A DNA stretch of 64,000 bases. It comes from Gossypium raimondii. Its lineage: Eukaryota; Streptophyta; Magnoliopsida; Malvales; Malvaceae. Each line of letters begins with the position of its first letter. The first letter of the stretch is position 1. A program made the position numbers and the translations under genes. This document shows, piece by piece, positions 14,560-25,734 of this stretch. Where the stretch lies: positions 59,095,980-59,159,979 of the forward strand of contig NC_068575.1 of assembly GCF_025698545.1 (NCBI RefSeq), given 5' to 3'. The notes below the pieces were generated by a model that was given only the letters and a program-made list of their open reading frames with translations, made no database searches and was not told the origin of the DNA.

Positions 14560-17500
14560 AAGTGGGTGGTTTGAGTAAATGAATGGAGAGCAGAATATAA
14601 ACAAAAAGTTGGTGTCTGATAAAATGATGGAGCATGGAAGGGCAAATAAGCTTTGCAGAATGAAAGAAAAAGAAAGAAAGGGAAAGAAGGCAGAATAGAT
14701 TAGCCTCGTGTGTTGAGCCAACTCCCCGACCACCTAAAAGCTACAAGACGAACAAAGTTTTTCAAACAGTTGACAGTAAAAACAGAGAAAGGCTTTGAGA
14801 GAGGAAAGAAGAAGACAACTAGGAACCAAAACAACAAAGAGAGCTACCACCCAATTTACACAAAAGGACGTGAAATAACAGCTGTGGGAAATTGGAGTTT
14901 CGCTTCTTCAAATTTACATTTGTTTTGTGTGTTGGTGGTGAGTGCGGGCAGTTCCACCGTATCTTCTTTTTCTGTTCATTCACGGACAAAAGGACGGTCA
15001 ACACAATTATCTAAATAATAATAGCAGTAAATATTGTAGTTTCTCACTTTCTCCTCTCTTATCTCTCTTACGTCTTTAATCATTACTTTATAATTAGTAA
15101 TTTATATTTATGTTTTTTTAATAATCAATATGGTGGCCAAATGATTACTTTATAATAATTTTTTTGTTATACTAAAATTTAAAATATATATTCTCTTTCC
15201 TTTTTTTTAAGATATTATATTTTTTTAAAGAAAATAAGGAAAAAAATCAGAGAAAGAAAAAGTAGCAGGCTTACATAATACACTCAAACCGAACAATCCA
15301 TTTTCAAAGGAATAAAATAAAGATAAATCAAAACAATGAACATCCCTAATACAATTTGGAGGCCTTTCCCAGACTGAGTAGTTAATAAATAATAAGGTCA
15401 CCCTAGCAAGCTTATGAACCACCCTATTAGACTTCCTACTAATCCATTCTCTTATGTTTTATTATTATTATTAATTTACGTCATATAAGCATTGAGATAT
15501 ATTTTTATTTGGTTAAAATTTAGTCCTATACTTTAAGTGTTAAAATGAATTTTTTTTACCTTTTCAATTTAAAAATCCTAGTCAATTACAATGAAAGTGA
15601 AAAAAAATAGAGTGGGGGGGCATGAGTCAATGACAAAATTGGAGTGTGGTGCAATTAAAAGAACTTCAAATTCTCTGGTGTTGTTTCCCAAACACCATTT
15701 CTGTCTAATGCAAGGCTCAGTGCTAACAACACTTGAGTAGAGTTAACAAGGCAAAACCAAAAGCTTTGAAGAAACTAGGTAGACCGGAAACAACAAGAAA
15801 CCTGCATGCCAAGCCCGCATAGCTAGATAGTCATCTGCCGCGGATCCATAGAGGCAATGGTTAAAGTTAGCTAGTAGCAAATATGAGCATCCAACGAATC
15901 AAGCCCATAACCACCAAACTAGAACTAGTGTGTTGATTCCAAGTTTCCAACTAACAATGCCATGCTCACAAGTGAGTATCATGGTTTGTCAAAAATAGTG
16001 GTCTTCTTGTGGGGTCACCATGTCGTAAGAGAGAATGGAGAGGAAAAATATCAAAGAAAGACTGAAACTGAGACTCGAGACAAAAGTAAGTGTGAGGAAA
16101 GAAGGGAGAAATATGATGAGATGATTGAATTCATATAAACGGAAGTCATTTATCCTCAATTAGCATGGTTGTTGTTGCAACATCTAAGAAGATGTGAGTT
16201 TAAATACGCTTAAACACATGTTATCTTTCGATTTAAGAGTTTAGATAAAATTTGTTAGTAATAATAGAAATTGTACAAAAAAATACAAGGTGAAATTTTT
16301 CCTTATCCATTAATATGTCGTGTCCAAGGTTGAAATTAGAAGGGTAGGCAAGGGCTATGCCTTCCTAAAATAAAAATTTGTTCCTTTTTAGTCCCTTGAA
16401 TATTTATAAAGTTTTAAGTTAATTTAATGATAAAATTATATTTTGACTCTTTCAATTATGCTCTCTTCAAAATTAAAAAATTATAATTTAATCTTTTAAA
16501 ATTATAAAATTTTATATTAATACACTGACAAAATTATATTTTTAACTGTTTTAAAATTTTATAATTTGAATTTCACCCTCCAAAACCATTTTTCATGTAA
16601 ATATTTTAATTGGAGAATAAAATAAAGGAATAGGGACGAAGAAGGTATGAGGATGAAAAGAAATTGGTGGTGGATTTGTTGATAGAATTAAAAAAATTAT
16701 CATAGTGTAAACCTAATTTAATACAAGTTCAACTGGTGGACTGGAGTGGGATGAATACTTGGATGTTTGCATCGAAGAATGTAAAGCGGACTTAGCCCGT
16801 GGACGTTGACATCATACCTTTCATCTAAATTGATCAAGTCAACAATATTTCGCAAAGTGGGCTTCCGCTCGTGCAATTGTTCTCAGCCTGGACCCTCGTC
16901 TATCCAATGGCATCCTTTATGAAAACTACGGTGAAACCACCATTAACTAATTAGCAACTTGTCCCTCGTCAATTTATATCCATGCAATTAGATTCTAGAG
17001 CAACTCTTATATTTGGTATGACGATTACTCTAACGTCTTTATGGACACCCACATCAAACTCATGGAATTTTTGCCTATTAGAAACCATAGTAATTTATTG
17101 AAGTCCTGGATAAGATGTAAATTTTATGATTAATCTATACTTGTAATAATTTTAAAGTAATATCCAAATTTGAGCTGAATTTTTAATTATGTGTAATCAT
17201 TGTCAGAAAGATTGAAATTAAAGTAAGCGATAAGGAAAAGGGATAGATGAGAATCTTAATTAATAGCGCCTACTTGCCTCTAAGATAACCTCTTATTGTT
17301 GTTGCTTTGTCAAATCCAGCAGCTTCAATTACCGGCAAAATACACATACATTAAACCTTATGTCGAGCCAAGCTTTTGTTGCCACATAATTCAACCACTG
17401 TTCGCAAAATCATGTTATACTTGCACATCCATTGCATTATTATTGGGAAGCTTTCAACTCGTAAATGTTACTTTCTTAAAAGGAAAAATATAAGAATTAA

Positions 17501-18518
17501 TAAGTGAATGTAATGACAAAGTACATTATTTTTAAAGAAGAGAATTAAAATTTGAATCTAAAAAATGATATTGTCGAGAGAAATACTCACGCATTATAAC
17601 ATGGACATAAAAATACTTTTAATTATAAAAAAAATTAAAATATGGAAAGTATGAGATATTGCAATAGCTCCCTTTATCCTAGATTGCTATTACACTCGTT
17701 TATGGCTGGGTATCCCATCAAGTCCAACAACCCCGACAAATATATGGTTAAGGATTTTGTTGAGATAAAATATGTCGAGAGTTGCTAAGCGGCACTCGAT
17801 AGGGTCGATTACAATATGTTAATGAAGTTATTAAATACTTGTCTTATTTGGTTTGACAATTTAATGAGAAAATCGTTGGACTTGATTATATGCTTTTTAA
17901 TTGACTCTTTTTTTTTTTGTCCATCCAAGGAAATCAATTATTGGCTTTTGGAGATTAGATTGCATTCAAGTGAATCAAATCAACCTTTGAAATGTACAAG
18001 ATCAATTAAGGTTATGTTATTGTTTTGGAAGTCATATATTCAATTGATTGTTATTTGATTAGTGTGATTGTATTAGCTATTTTAAAGAATTATTTTGTAT
18101 TCACTTAGATTTTGAGAGCTTATTAAGTGCATTCAAATCTATTAATTAAGGGTGCGAGCATCTTAATCTTTAGATATAAATGTGAGATCTATATACTAGG
18201 GAAGTTATTTTAATTTGGTTTACACTATGTTGGACAACAAATAAGGTATGTGGGGCATAACTTAGGTTTTCTATCAATATATTCCATAAAAACTAATATG
18301 TACAAAGAAGTAATCTATCAAAAACTTTTAGGGACTTTTGTTTTTCTAATTTTGTAAACGAAACCTATGTTTAAACTTATCTATGTGATTTTATTTTTCT
18401 GATATGTTATTGAGATAGGATATAGAGTTTTATAAATTTAGGCATTGAATTTATTTAACCAAAAGATAAATTTTAATTATAAAAAAGATTTCTAATTTAA
18501 TTTTAAAAAAGATCTCTC
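14560..18518. other. intergenic spacer, including the EPFL2 promoter
   Basis: Between the divergent EPFL2 (-) and XTH7 (+) genes. The first 500 bases are purine-rich and GC-richer than the surroundings and fit an upstream regulatory region. About 15,600-16,060 has ordinary complexity but no recognisable protein or RNA. The rest is AT-rich with no element I can name. Confidence 0.45.
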
Positions 18519-18546
18519 TGCCCCATGAGAAGCTCTTTATGGGGCA
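18519..18546. repeat. 8 bp perfect inverted repeat (TGCCCCAT...ATGGGGCA)
   Basis: Two perfect 8-base arms are separated by 12 bases, about 1 kb upstream of XTH7, in otherwise AT-rich DNA. The GC-rich stem stands out from its surroundings. No function is assigned. Confidence 0.6.
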
Positions 18547-19460
18547 GCAAAACGCGGTATTTTGTTTCAATTGCAAAATAGGAAGGATCCAAAACAATAA
18601 ATTGTTTTAACCATAAAACCCTGTGACAGGTGCAACTGATTAGCGAGCAGATGATTGGGCACAATTAGGAGTCTTATAATCCTATAGATTATGACACCAT
18701 GTTCTTTCTTAATTGCAATTTATGTGGAGGGAGAAAAAAGCTAGAAAATGAAACCTATGCAAATATTCTCCAGCCTGCTGGAAAATAAATAATCTGAAAA
18801 TTTCACTCTTTCAAAACAATATTTATGATGTCGATTTAAAAATCAAGTGAATAATAATATTTATTATTATATTAGTCATTTTAAAATAAATTTGACATTC
18901 TAGCGGTAAATAGATTTTTTATTCATTTAACTTTTTTAAAAATTCATAAATTATTGACACGCGTTGGTACGGCATTGCTAATTAAGTTCCACCACCTTTC
19001 CAACTTGTAAGTCAAGGCAGAGGTCCCCAACTCTTTTCTACCTCCCTGCCAACGTTTGGTATTCTTGTAAGAATCACGACTTTGGCCTGACTGTCATGTC
19101 ATTACCATTTACGAAAACCATAGGTTTTCCAAGGGAGAGTATCTTTTTCAGGTTTAAGGTATTTTCTTTTAAGATTTTATAAAAGAAATATTTCTGTAAT
19201 AATAATTTTTATATTAATTTATAATAATAATAATTAATACAATCTATAAGACTACGGAAATCTTAAATACGAGTACCATATATATAAGTTAATTAGGTTT
19301 AGGAAAGAAAACATAAAGGATGAAAATGTTGAATGAAAATTTAGATGGGTGAGTTAAAGAGTTGGGTCAATCAGGGCCTAATGAGGGTTTGGCATTTGCT
19401 GGATGGAAAGCTAAGCAGGTTGATGGCACTTCCCATGCAGCAATCTACATAGAACCCACC
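18547..19460. other. XTH7 upstream region
   Basis: AT-rich upstream DNA of the XTH gene with no other gene. It presumably contains its regulatory sequences, but I cannot assign individual factor sites from sequence alone. Confidence 0.4.
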
Positions 19461-19476
19461 TATACTATATATATAC
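19461..19476 (+). promoter_or_regulatory. TATA box of XTH7
   Basis: TATACTATATATATAC lies about 85-100 bases upstream of the ATG. It is followed by a CACACCACTAC stretch and a CT-rich leader, a typical plant core promoter arrangement. Confidence 0.7.
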
Positions 19477-19559
19477 ACACCACTACGGCTCTCATCTCAT
19501 CTCTAAATCAAACATTATAATAATAACAATAATTCTCTTTCTGTTTCTCTGGTTTAAAC

Positions 19560-20681
19560 ATGGGTATGGGTTTAAGGAATGGATTTCTTTTGATTTTATC
19601 TTGTGTTGTTACACTTTCCCTCTCAGTTTTGGGGCGACCTGCCACTTTCCTTGAAGATTTTAGAATCACTTGGTCTGATTCTCATATTAGGCAAATCGAT
19701 GGAGGGAGAGCCATCCAACTTGTTCTCGACCAAAATTCAGGTTTAACTTTGAATGCTTTTAATATAAATCTTAAACATGAACAACTAATTATATTTTTTG
19801 TTCCCCGCAATGATATGGTTGTATTAGGCTGTGGATTTGCTTCTAAAAGGCAGTATTTGTTCGGACGTGTCAGCATGAAAATCAAGCTCATCCCCGGCGA
19901 CTCCGCCGGAACAGTCACCGCCTTTTATGTACGCTAACATATATAATCCTTCAATACTTCACTTACTCTATTTTCAATATTCAAATTGGTTTTCACTTTT
20001 AATTTGGAACATTGCAGATGAATTCTGATACAGATGCTGTGCGAGATGAGCTAGACTTCGAGTTCTTGGGAAACCGTACCGGGCAGCCATATACGGTTCA
20101 AACCAATATCTATGCCCATGGAAAGGGTGACAGGGAACAAAGGGTTAACCTTTGGTTCGATCCTGCTGCAGATTTCCATACTTACTCAATCATGTGGAAC
20201 CATCATCAGATTGTGTATGTTTAACAGCTATCAGATCATTAATCTACTTTTCGTACGACGTTATTTAATCAATGATGCCTGTTCTTGCAGGTTCTATATT
20301 GATGAAGTGCCAATTAGGGTTTATAAGAACAATGAAGCTAGAAATATCCCATACCCAAAACTCCAGCCAATGGGAGTTTATTCAACGCTGTGGGAGGCTG
20401 ATGATTGGGCAACAAGGGGAGGTTTAGAGAAAATTGATTGGACCAAAGCTCCGTTCTTAGCTTATTACAAGGACTTCGACATTGAAGGATGTCCGGTTCC
20501 AGGGCCAGTAAACTGTGCCACAAACAGTAGGAACTGGTGGGAGGGCACTGCTTATCAAGCCCTTAATGCCATGGAAGCTAAAAGATATAGGTGGGTTCGT
20601 ATGAACCACGTGATATACGATTACTGCACCGACAAGTCCCGTTACCCCGTTACCCCACCGGAGTGCATGTCCATCATCTGA
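19560..20681 (+). CDS. XTH7: xyloglucan endotransglucosylase/hydrolase, XTH6/XTH7 group
   Basis: Four exons join to 289 residues: 19560-19740, 19828-19928, 20018-20214 and 20291-20681. Residues 1 to about 25 are a signal peptide (hydrophobic [16 protein letters not shown], then RPATF), so the protein is secreted to the wall. It is a GH16 enzyme that cuts and religates xyloglucan chains. The catalytic strand [10 protein letters not shown] is at 104-113, with the nucleophile/acid-base pair Glu105 and Glu109 and Asp107 between them. The conserved N-glycosylation site N-R-T (113-115) follows directly. The C-terminal XET domain keeps its paired cysteines (GCPVPGP...NC and YDYCTDKS...PEC). [12 protein letters not shown] and [18 protein letters not shown] identify the XTH6/XTH7 branch, and the neighbouring genes favour XTH7. 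Intron 1 is 87 bases and stop-free in frame. A TATA box lies upstream and AATAAA downstream. Confidence 0.95.
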
Positions 20682-20869
20682 AAATCCAAACCCAAGTGAC
20701 GTTTCGTGTCCTATTTTACGTACATATGTACCTCCCTTTATACAAATAATAGAGCCATGCAAAAATTGGGTTTTAATTGTAAAGGGAAAAATAAGTGTGC
20801 ATTGCATATAATTGTGAAGTAAAAAGTCAATTCCTATTTGTCTGTATTTGGTGCATTCTGTTTTGTGCC

Positions 20870-20875
20870 AATAAA
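20870..20875 (+). promoter_or_regulatory. polyadenylation signal AATAAA of XTH7
   Basis: Exact AATAAA about 190 bases after the TGA, inside a T-rich 3' region with TGT-type upstream elements. Confidence 0.6.
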
Positions 20876-20879
20876 AGCT

Positions 20880-21209
20880 TTCTTCAAAAGATGTAATTTA
20901 TTAATTTTTAACTTTTAGTTCTCAATTTTCAGCCTTCTTCATAACTCTTGCTGGCTTTTTGAAAAAAATGGTTGGTTTATGGGTCTTCATAAATCATAAT
21001 GATGCAAACCAACAAAATAGATTTATTGGAAATGAAACGACAGATGAAGCCTGCAAAATATTCAAGAGTGTTTGAAAATACATTTGCTTTGAATTCATTA
21101 GTGAATGGTCCCCTCTTCTTTGGCCGCTATATTCATTTACCCGGTCCCCAATATTGCATCAAAACAGATCAATTTTATGTTATCCGGATTCAACACATTT
21201 TAAGCATAT
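20880..21209. other. short spacer after XTH7
   Basis: AT-rich 3' flank of XTH7 up to the first mobile element. Nothing else is recognised. Confidence 0.4.
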
Positions 21210-22415
21210 AGGGGTGAGCATTCGATCGAATCGAATCGAATCAAAAATATTCGAGTTAATCGAGTTTTCGAATCTCATTTTATCATCCTAACTTTATTTG
21301 AAGTTTTCTCAAATCGAGTCGTTTGAGATGGAATTCGAATCGAATATATTTGTTCGAGTTAAATTTTAAAAAATAATTTTGGGTCCTTGTAACCACTGTC
21401 ACCCATCGTAATAAAATTTGTCCACCTTAATCAAAATTTTATTAACTTTCACCACCTCATAATTTATTTATTAATTTTTATATCTTTGGTTAGCTTTTTT
21501 GCTTGCTTAGTTGTTTCAATTATCTTGATTCTTGTCACTATGTATTTTGGAATTAAAAATATATTAAATGTAAAAATATGATTTTTAATAAAAGTTATTT
21601 TAAAAATAAAATGTGAAATTGATACCAATATAAAATTTTAACACGAATATTTTATGGCATAATTAATAATTCAATTTTAATATAAATATTCAATATGACT
21701 AAACAATTCAATAATATAAATAATATAAAATGTGAAATTTAATTTAATAATATAAATAGTAGATATAAATAAAATTATTACTATTTATGTTTAGTGATTT
21801 TTTGGATAATTTTGATTTTTTATTTGAGAGTAAAGGGTGAGAAGTAAAAGTTTAGGGGGAAAATAAAAAGTTTTGAGGAATAAAAGTTTGAGGGAAAGTA
21901 AATAGGGGGAGTAAAATTTTGGAGGGAAAATATTAAAAAAAAATTGGAGGGGGGAGGGTTTGGGGTAGATGAGAGGTGGGATGGGAAATGAATAAAAGTT
22001 TTAGGGGAAAGGTGGGAGGGAGTAAAAATTTTGGGGGAAAATAAAAGGTTTTGAGGGTTTTTTAGAGTAAAAATTTGAGAAAAAGTAAATGAGAGAGTAC
22101 AATTTTGGTGGGAAATGAATTTTGGGTAGATTGTGGGGTTGGGAGGGGAGGAGAGTAAAAGTTTTGGGGGGAAAGTGGGAAAGAGTGAAAGTTTTGAGGG
22201 AAAAGTAAAAAGGTTTGGGAGTTTGGGGTAAAAATGTATAATATTATAGTTTGATGTTTGAATTATTCGAGTTTTTCGAATTCGAAAACTTAACTCGATT
22301 CGAACTCGAAATTTTTAAAAAAATTCGAGTTGATTCGAATAACTCGATTCGTTTAACTCGAAATTTAATTTTTTTTTCGATTTTTTCGAGTCGAATCGAG
22401 TTTTTCTCACCCCTA
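21210..22415. mobile_element. non-autonomous DNA element with TAGGGGTGAG termini (hAT-like?)
   Basis: Begins TAGGGGTGAGCA and ends CTCACCCCTA. The subterminal sequences carry many TCGAATCGA/TCGAGTCGAAT motifs in inverted order, so both ends can pair over several tens of bases. The flanks share CATA next to each end, a weak target duplication. There is no transposase. The interior (about 21,830-22,230) is a G+A-rich degenerate tandem repeat of about 25-60 base units built on GGGAAA-TAAAAGTTTTGAGGG. A second, decayed copy of the same family lies at 51,744-52,820 in the same orientation. Superfamily assignment to hAT is a guess from the size of the second copy's duplication. Confidence 0.7.
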
Positions 22416-22892
22416 TACATATACTAAAATTGTTTATACAATTTATTATTAACTTAGTTCTTTATAATAGTATATTGTTTAAAATTTTAAATAAAATTAT
22501 TACTATTTCATATAAATAAACCTATTAATTATAATTTTTAAATGAAAATAATTTTAATTAAAATATTATCTCAATACCATATTTAAATTTCACACGAAAA
22601 AAATCTATTAATCATTTTTACTAAATGAAAATAATCTTTGATGAGTGAAATTAAAGATATCGATTCAATAAATTAATAAGCTCCCTAATTAAATATTCTA
22701 CTATCAATTGGAACCTCATTAACTTATAAATTGATTACTTGAATTTAATCACTAATGATAAATTAATTAATTTAATTTAATTTGATAACTCATACTTATT
22801 AATTGAACTTGTTAAATTTCTGAACTTCATAATTAATCATGTGAAAGAATGTAAAATAAAATATGGATAAAAGCAATAATACATGCACCTGT
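22416..22892. other. AT-rich spacer
   Basis: Low-complexity AT-rich DNA between two mobile elements. No gene or structured repeat is recognised. Confidence 0.4.
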
Positions 22893-23287
22893 TGTAACAC
22901 CCCGATATCTGACCCGATTGCTAGGTCCGAGTTACAGGATGCCACATTCATTGTCGGAGCAATTACGATCAATTACATTCAATTTATACCATTAAATATA
23001 AATTTGCGAGTATTATGATTACATGATGTGATACACAATTATTTTTGGGTCTTATACGAGCTTACGAAAGTTCTAATGCTAACTCGAAGTTGAATTAGGA
23101 CCAAATTATAAAGATTTCAAAGTATCGACTTGACGTCATGACTTTAGGGGTTCCTCGTCGCAACACATCTCGCTGACTAGGCTCATTGCGACATTAAGTA
23201 GAAGTCGTCGCGGTGTTGAAAGTACACTGTCTCGACATGTCTCATTGTTTCAAAAAAGGACCAACGTGGTACAAGTTTGGGATACCT
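22893..23287 (-). mobile_element. LTR fragment (outermost layer of the nest), left part
   Basis: Begins TGTAACACCCCGATATCTGACCC. On the minus strand this is an LTR 3' end (...GGGGTGTTACA) of the same type as the ends at 34,197 and 63,494. It is interrupted by the CACTA element after 23,287. It resumes at 29,681-29,699 and again at 37,257 after a second insertion. The far end is not resolved, so it is a truncated or diverged LTR rather than a complete element. Confidence 0.6.
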
Positions 23288-23308
23288 CACTACACCAAAA
23301 TAGGCTTT

Positions 23309-23793
23309 TAGCGGCGTTTTTAGTGGCGTTTGTATAAAAAACGCCGCTAAAAATCAAGCATTAGCGGCGCTTTTAAAATACCGCCACTAAAGATCGGGTA
23401 TTAGCGGCGCTTTTTAGAAAACGCAGCTAAAAATGAGAATTAGCGGCGTTTTCCAAAAAGCGCCACTAAAGATCTGGTCTTTAGCGGCGTTTTTGGAAAA
23501 GCGCCACTAATGCTCTGGTCTTTAGCGGCGTTTTTGGAAAAGCGCCGCTAATGCTCTGGTCTTTAGCGGCGTTTTTGAGAAAGCGTCGTTAATGCTCTGG
23601 TCTTTAGCGGCGTTTTTGGAAAAGCGCCGCTAATGGTCTGGTATTTAGCGGCGTTTTTGGGAAAGCGCCGCTAATGCTCTATTCTTTAGCGGCGCTTTTG
23701 TGAAAACACCGCTAATGCTCTGGTCTTTAGCGGCGTTTTTGTAGAAGTGCCGCTATTACTCTGTCTTTAGCGGCGTTTTTGGGAAAGCGCCGC
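23309..23793. repeat. CACTA 5' subterminal hairpin array
   Basis: About eleven tandem units of about 41 bases. Each is a hairpin (TTAGCGGCG, T/A-rich loop, CGCCGCTAA) joined by a linker close to TGCTCTGGTC. Several units carry single changes in one arm (for example GCCACTAA). Confidence 0.9.
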
Positions 23794-24039
23794 AAAATGT
23801 ATTTTATCTTAATTGGTTTATTTCTAATTGAATATTTAAAATCTTAAAAAAATAGTGACACGTAGAAATAATTTGAAATAAAATACATGGAAAAATAAAA
23901 ATACTATTATTTAAAATATTTTTAAAGTTTTTTGGGTGCATAATTACTGATTCTGTTTTAATGTATATATTAAAAAATTTCTTATATAATCGTAAAAGAG
24001 ATAGTATTAATTTTAAAATATTAAATTAATTATCATTAT

Positions 24040-24590
24040 AGTTTAGGGTTTTTTGTTTAGGGTATATGATTAATTTAAGATTTAAGGCCGGTTTAGGAGT
24101 TACTATTTTAAGGTTAATTTAGGGATCAATATGGATTTAGGGATTATGATTTAAGGGCTGAGATTTAAGATTTAGGGGTTTAGGTGTTAGATGTTAGGGG
24201 TTAATAGTTAGGGATTTAGGTTTTAGGGGTTTGATTGTTAGGGTTTGATGGTTTAGGGGTTTGTGATTTAGGGTTTAGGGAATAGGGATTAGGGGTTTAA
24301 GGTTTAGATTAATTAGTATTTTTTAATTTATATATTAAATAATTGTAAAAGAGATAATATTAATTTTATTATATTAACATTATGATTATAGTTAAGATTT
24401 AAGGCCAGTTTAGGATTTACTATTTTAAGGTTTGGGGATTATATATGGATTTAGGGATTATAGATTAGGGATTATGATTTAAGTGTTGGGATTTAAGGTT
24501 TAGGGGTTAGGAGTTAGGGGTTAGGGATTAAGAGTTAGGGATTTAGGGTTTTAAGGGTCAGGTTAAGGTTTAGGGTTTAGATTAATTATT
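24040..24590. repeat. telomere-like TTTAGGG-rich degenerate repeat inside the CACTA element
   Basis: Many GGGTTTAGGG/TTAGGG variants (plant telomere unit TTTAGGG) in two blocks. Each block is preceded by a similar AT-rich segment (TAATTGTAAAAGAGATA-ATATTAATTTTA). A third copy of that segment lies near 24,620, giving a tandem period of about 300 bases. It is internal to the transposon, so it is an interstitial look-alike, not a telomere. Confidence 0.7.
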
Positions 24591-25639
24591 TTTTAATTTA
24601 TATATTAAATATATTCTTATATAATTGTAAAAGTGATAATAATAAATTTAATATATTGAAATTATGAGTATAGTTTATATTATTTAAGAGATATATAATA
24701 GATAGACTTTATGTATATTGAATGATTAATTTGGGGTTTAAGACTTATTTGAGATTTGTTAAATGATACAATTTTATACAATTAATTAATGCTTTTATAT
24801 TTAAAATACTTAATCTAAACCATTTGATAGATTTGATATGGATATATAGGTAATTATTTAATTTGGATAAGACCAAATTATAAGAAAAAAAATACAAAAA
24901 TAAAAATGAAATAAAAAAACTAAAATTTATAATATTATCTAATTCTTTTAAATATTACTTAAAATTTTAATTATTCTTTATGTAAAATTTATATGAAAGA
25001 TACAATAATTGAATATAAAAAATATGAGAGCTTTAGCGGCGTTTTCAGCAAAAAGCGCCGTTACTATGTATTAAAATTTCTCAAAACGACACCGTTTCAA
25101 TTGAAGAATTTAATTTTTTTAGTACCGGCGTTTTTATTAAAAACGCCGCAAAAAATGATTTCACTTGGCTCCCAAAATTCCCCCTGAAACCCCTAATTTC
25201 ACTTTTAAAATTTCTCCGCCTAGTTGTCTTGCTCCTTCTCTCGTATAAATTTCACTCTTCCCTGTTTAATTTATTTCCATTTTGTTTTGAATAAATTTCA
25301 ATTTCCTTTTTACATTCGCCGCTGCAAGTGCAAATCCAAGGGCTGCCATCTTTCAATTCCAAAAATTTTATTTTTTCTCCTCGTAGATCCTTCTCCAGTT
25401 CATTGTTCTTTTTTCATTTTTCATTTCATTTCAGATTTTTTTTTTAAAAAAAATTGTTTTTGAATACTATTTTGGTTCAGTGAGGAAAGTGCCGAGCTTT
25501 GTGGTAGTCAGATCTAATGGAACCATGAACTTAGATTTTCATTCTTGGAATTTTTGTGAGTGTTTCTGTATTAGGTTTTAAGAAGCCGAACTAATAGCCT
25601 TGCTTAACAGCAAGCACTACATACCAACGCCAGCTGAAG

Positions 25640-25734
25640 ATGGAGACGGAGAACCAAAACCCTTTTCAACTTGATGTGATAAATCTCCTCGCTTTTAACC
25701 CTTTTCACAACTTTCCTTCCCTCCCCACTTCCAG
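25640..25734 (+). pseudogene. RRS1: captured first exon resembling RRS1 (ribosome biogenesis regulator)
   Basis: An ATG opens 31 codons plus two bases ending at a good donor (CCAG|GT). The translation contains FQLDVINLLAFNP followed by HNFPSLPTSR, which I recognise as the N-terminus of plant RRS1 proteins (DLGNLLAFNP...HFPSLPSSREELV). After the donor the frame runs into non-coding sequence, and the later RRS1 exons were not found within the element. The upstream 500 bases look like a normal promoter and leader. A gene fragment transduplicated by the CACTA element is inferred. The RRS1 identity is from memory of the family. Confidence 0.6.

Noticed and set aside
19560..19937. Unspliced 125-codon reading of XTH exon 1 plus intron
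   Set aside because: The 29 extra residues are absent from the XTH family and have perfect GT-AG borders around them. Treated as intron 1.
23309..23793. CRISPR-like regular spacing of repeats
   Set aside because: The units are hairpin subterminal repeats of a CACTA element with near-identical linkers, in a plant nuclear context.
24040..24590. True telomere or chromosome end
   Set aside because: Units are degenerate and lie between the intact ends of a transposon.
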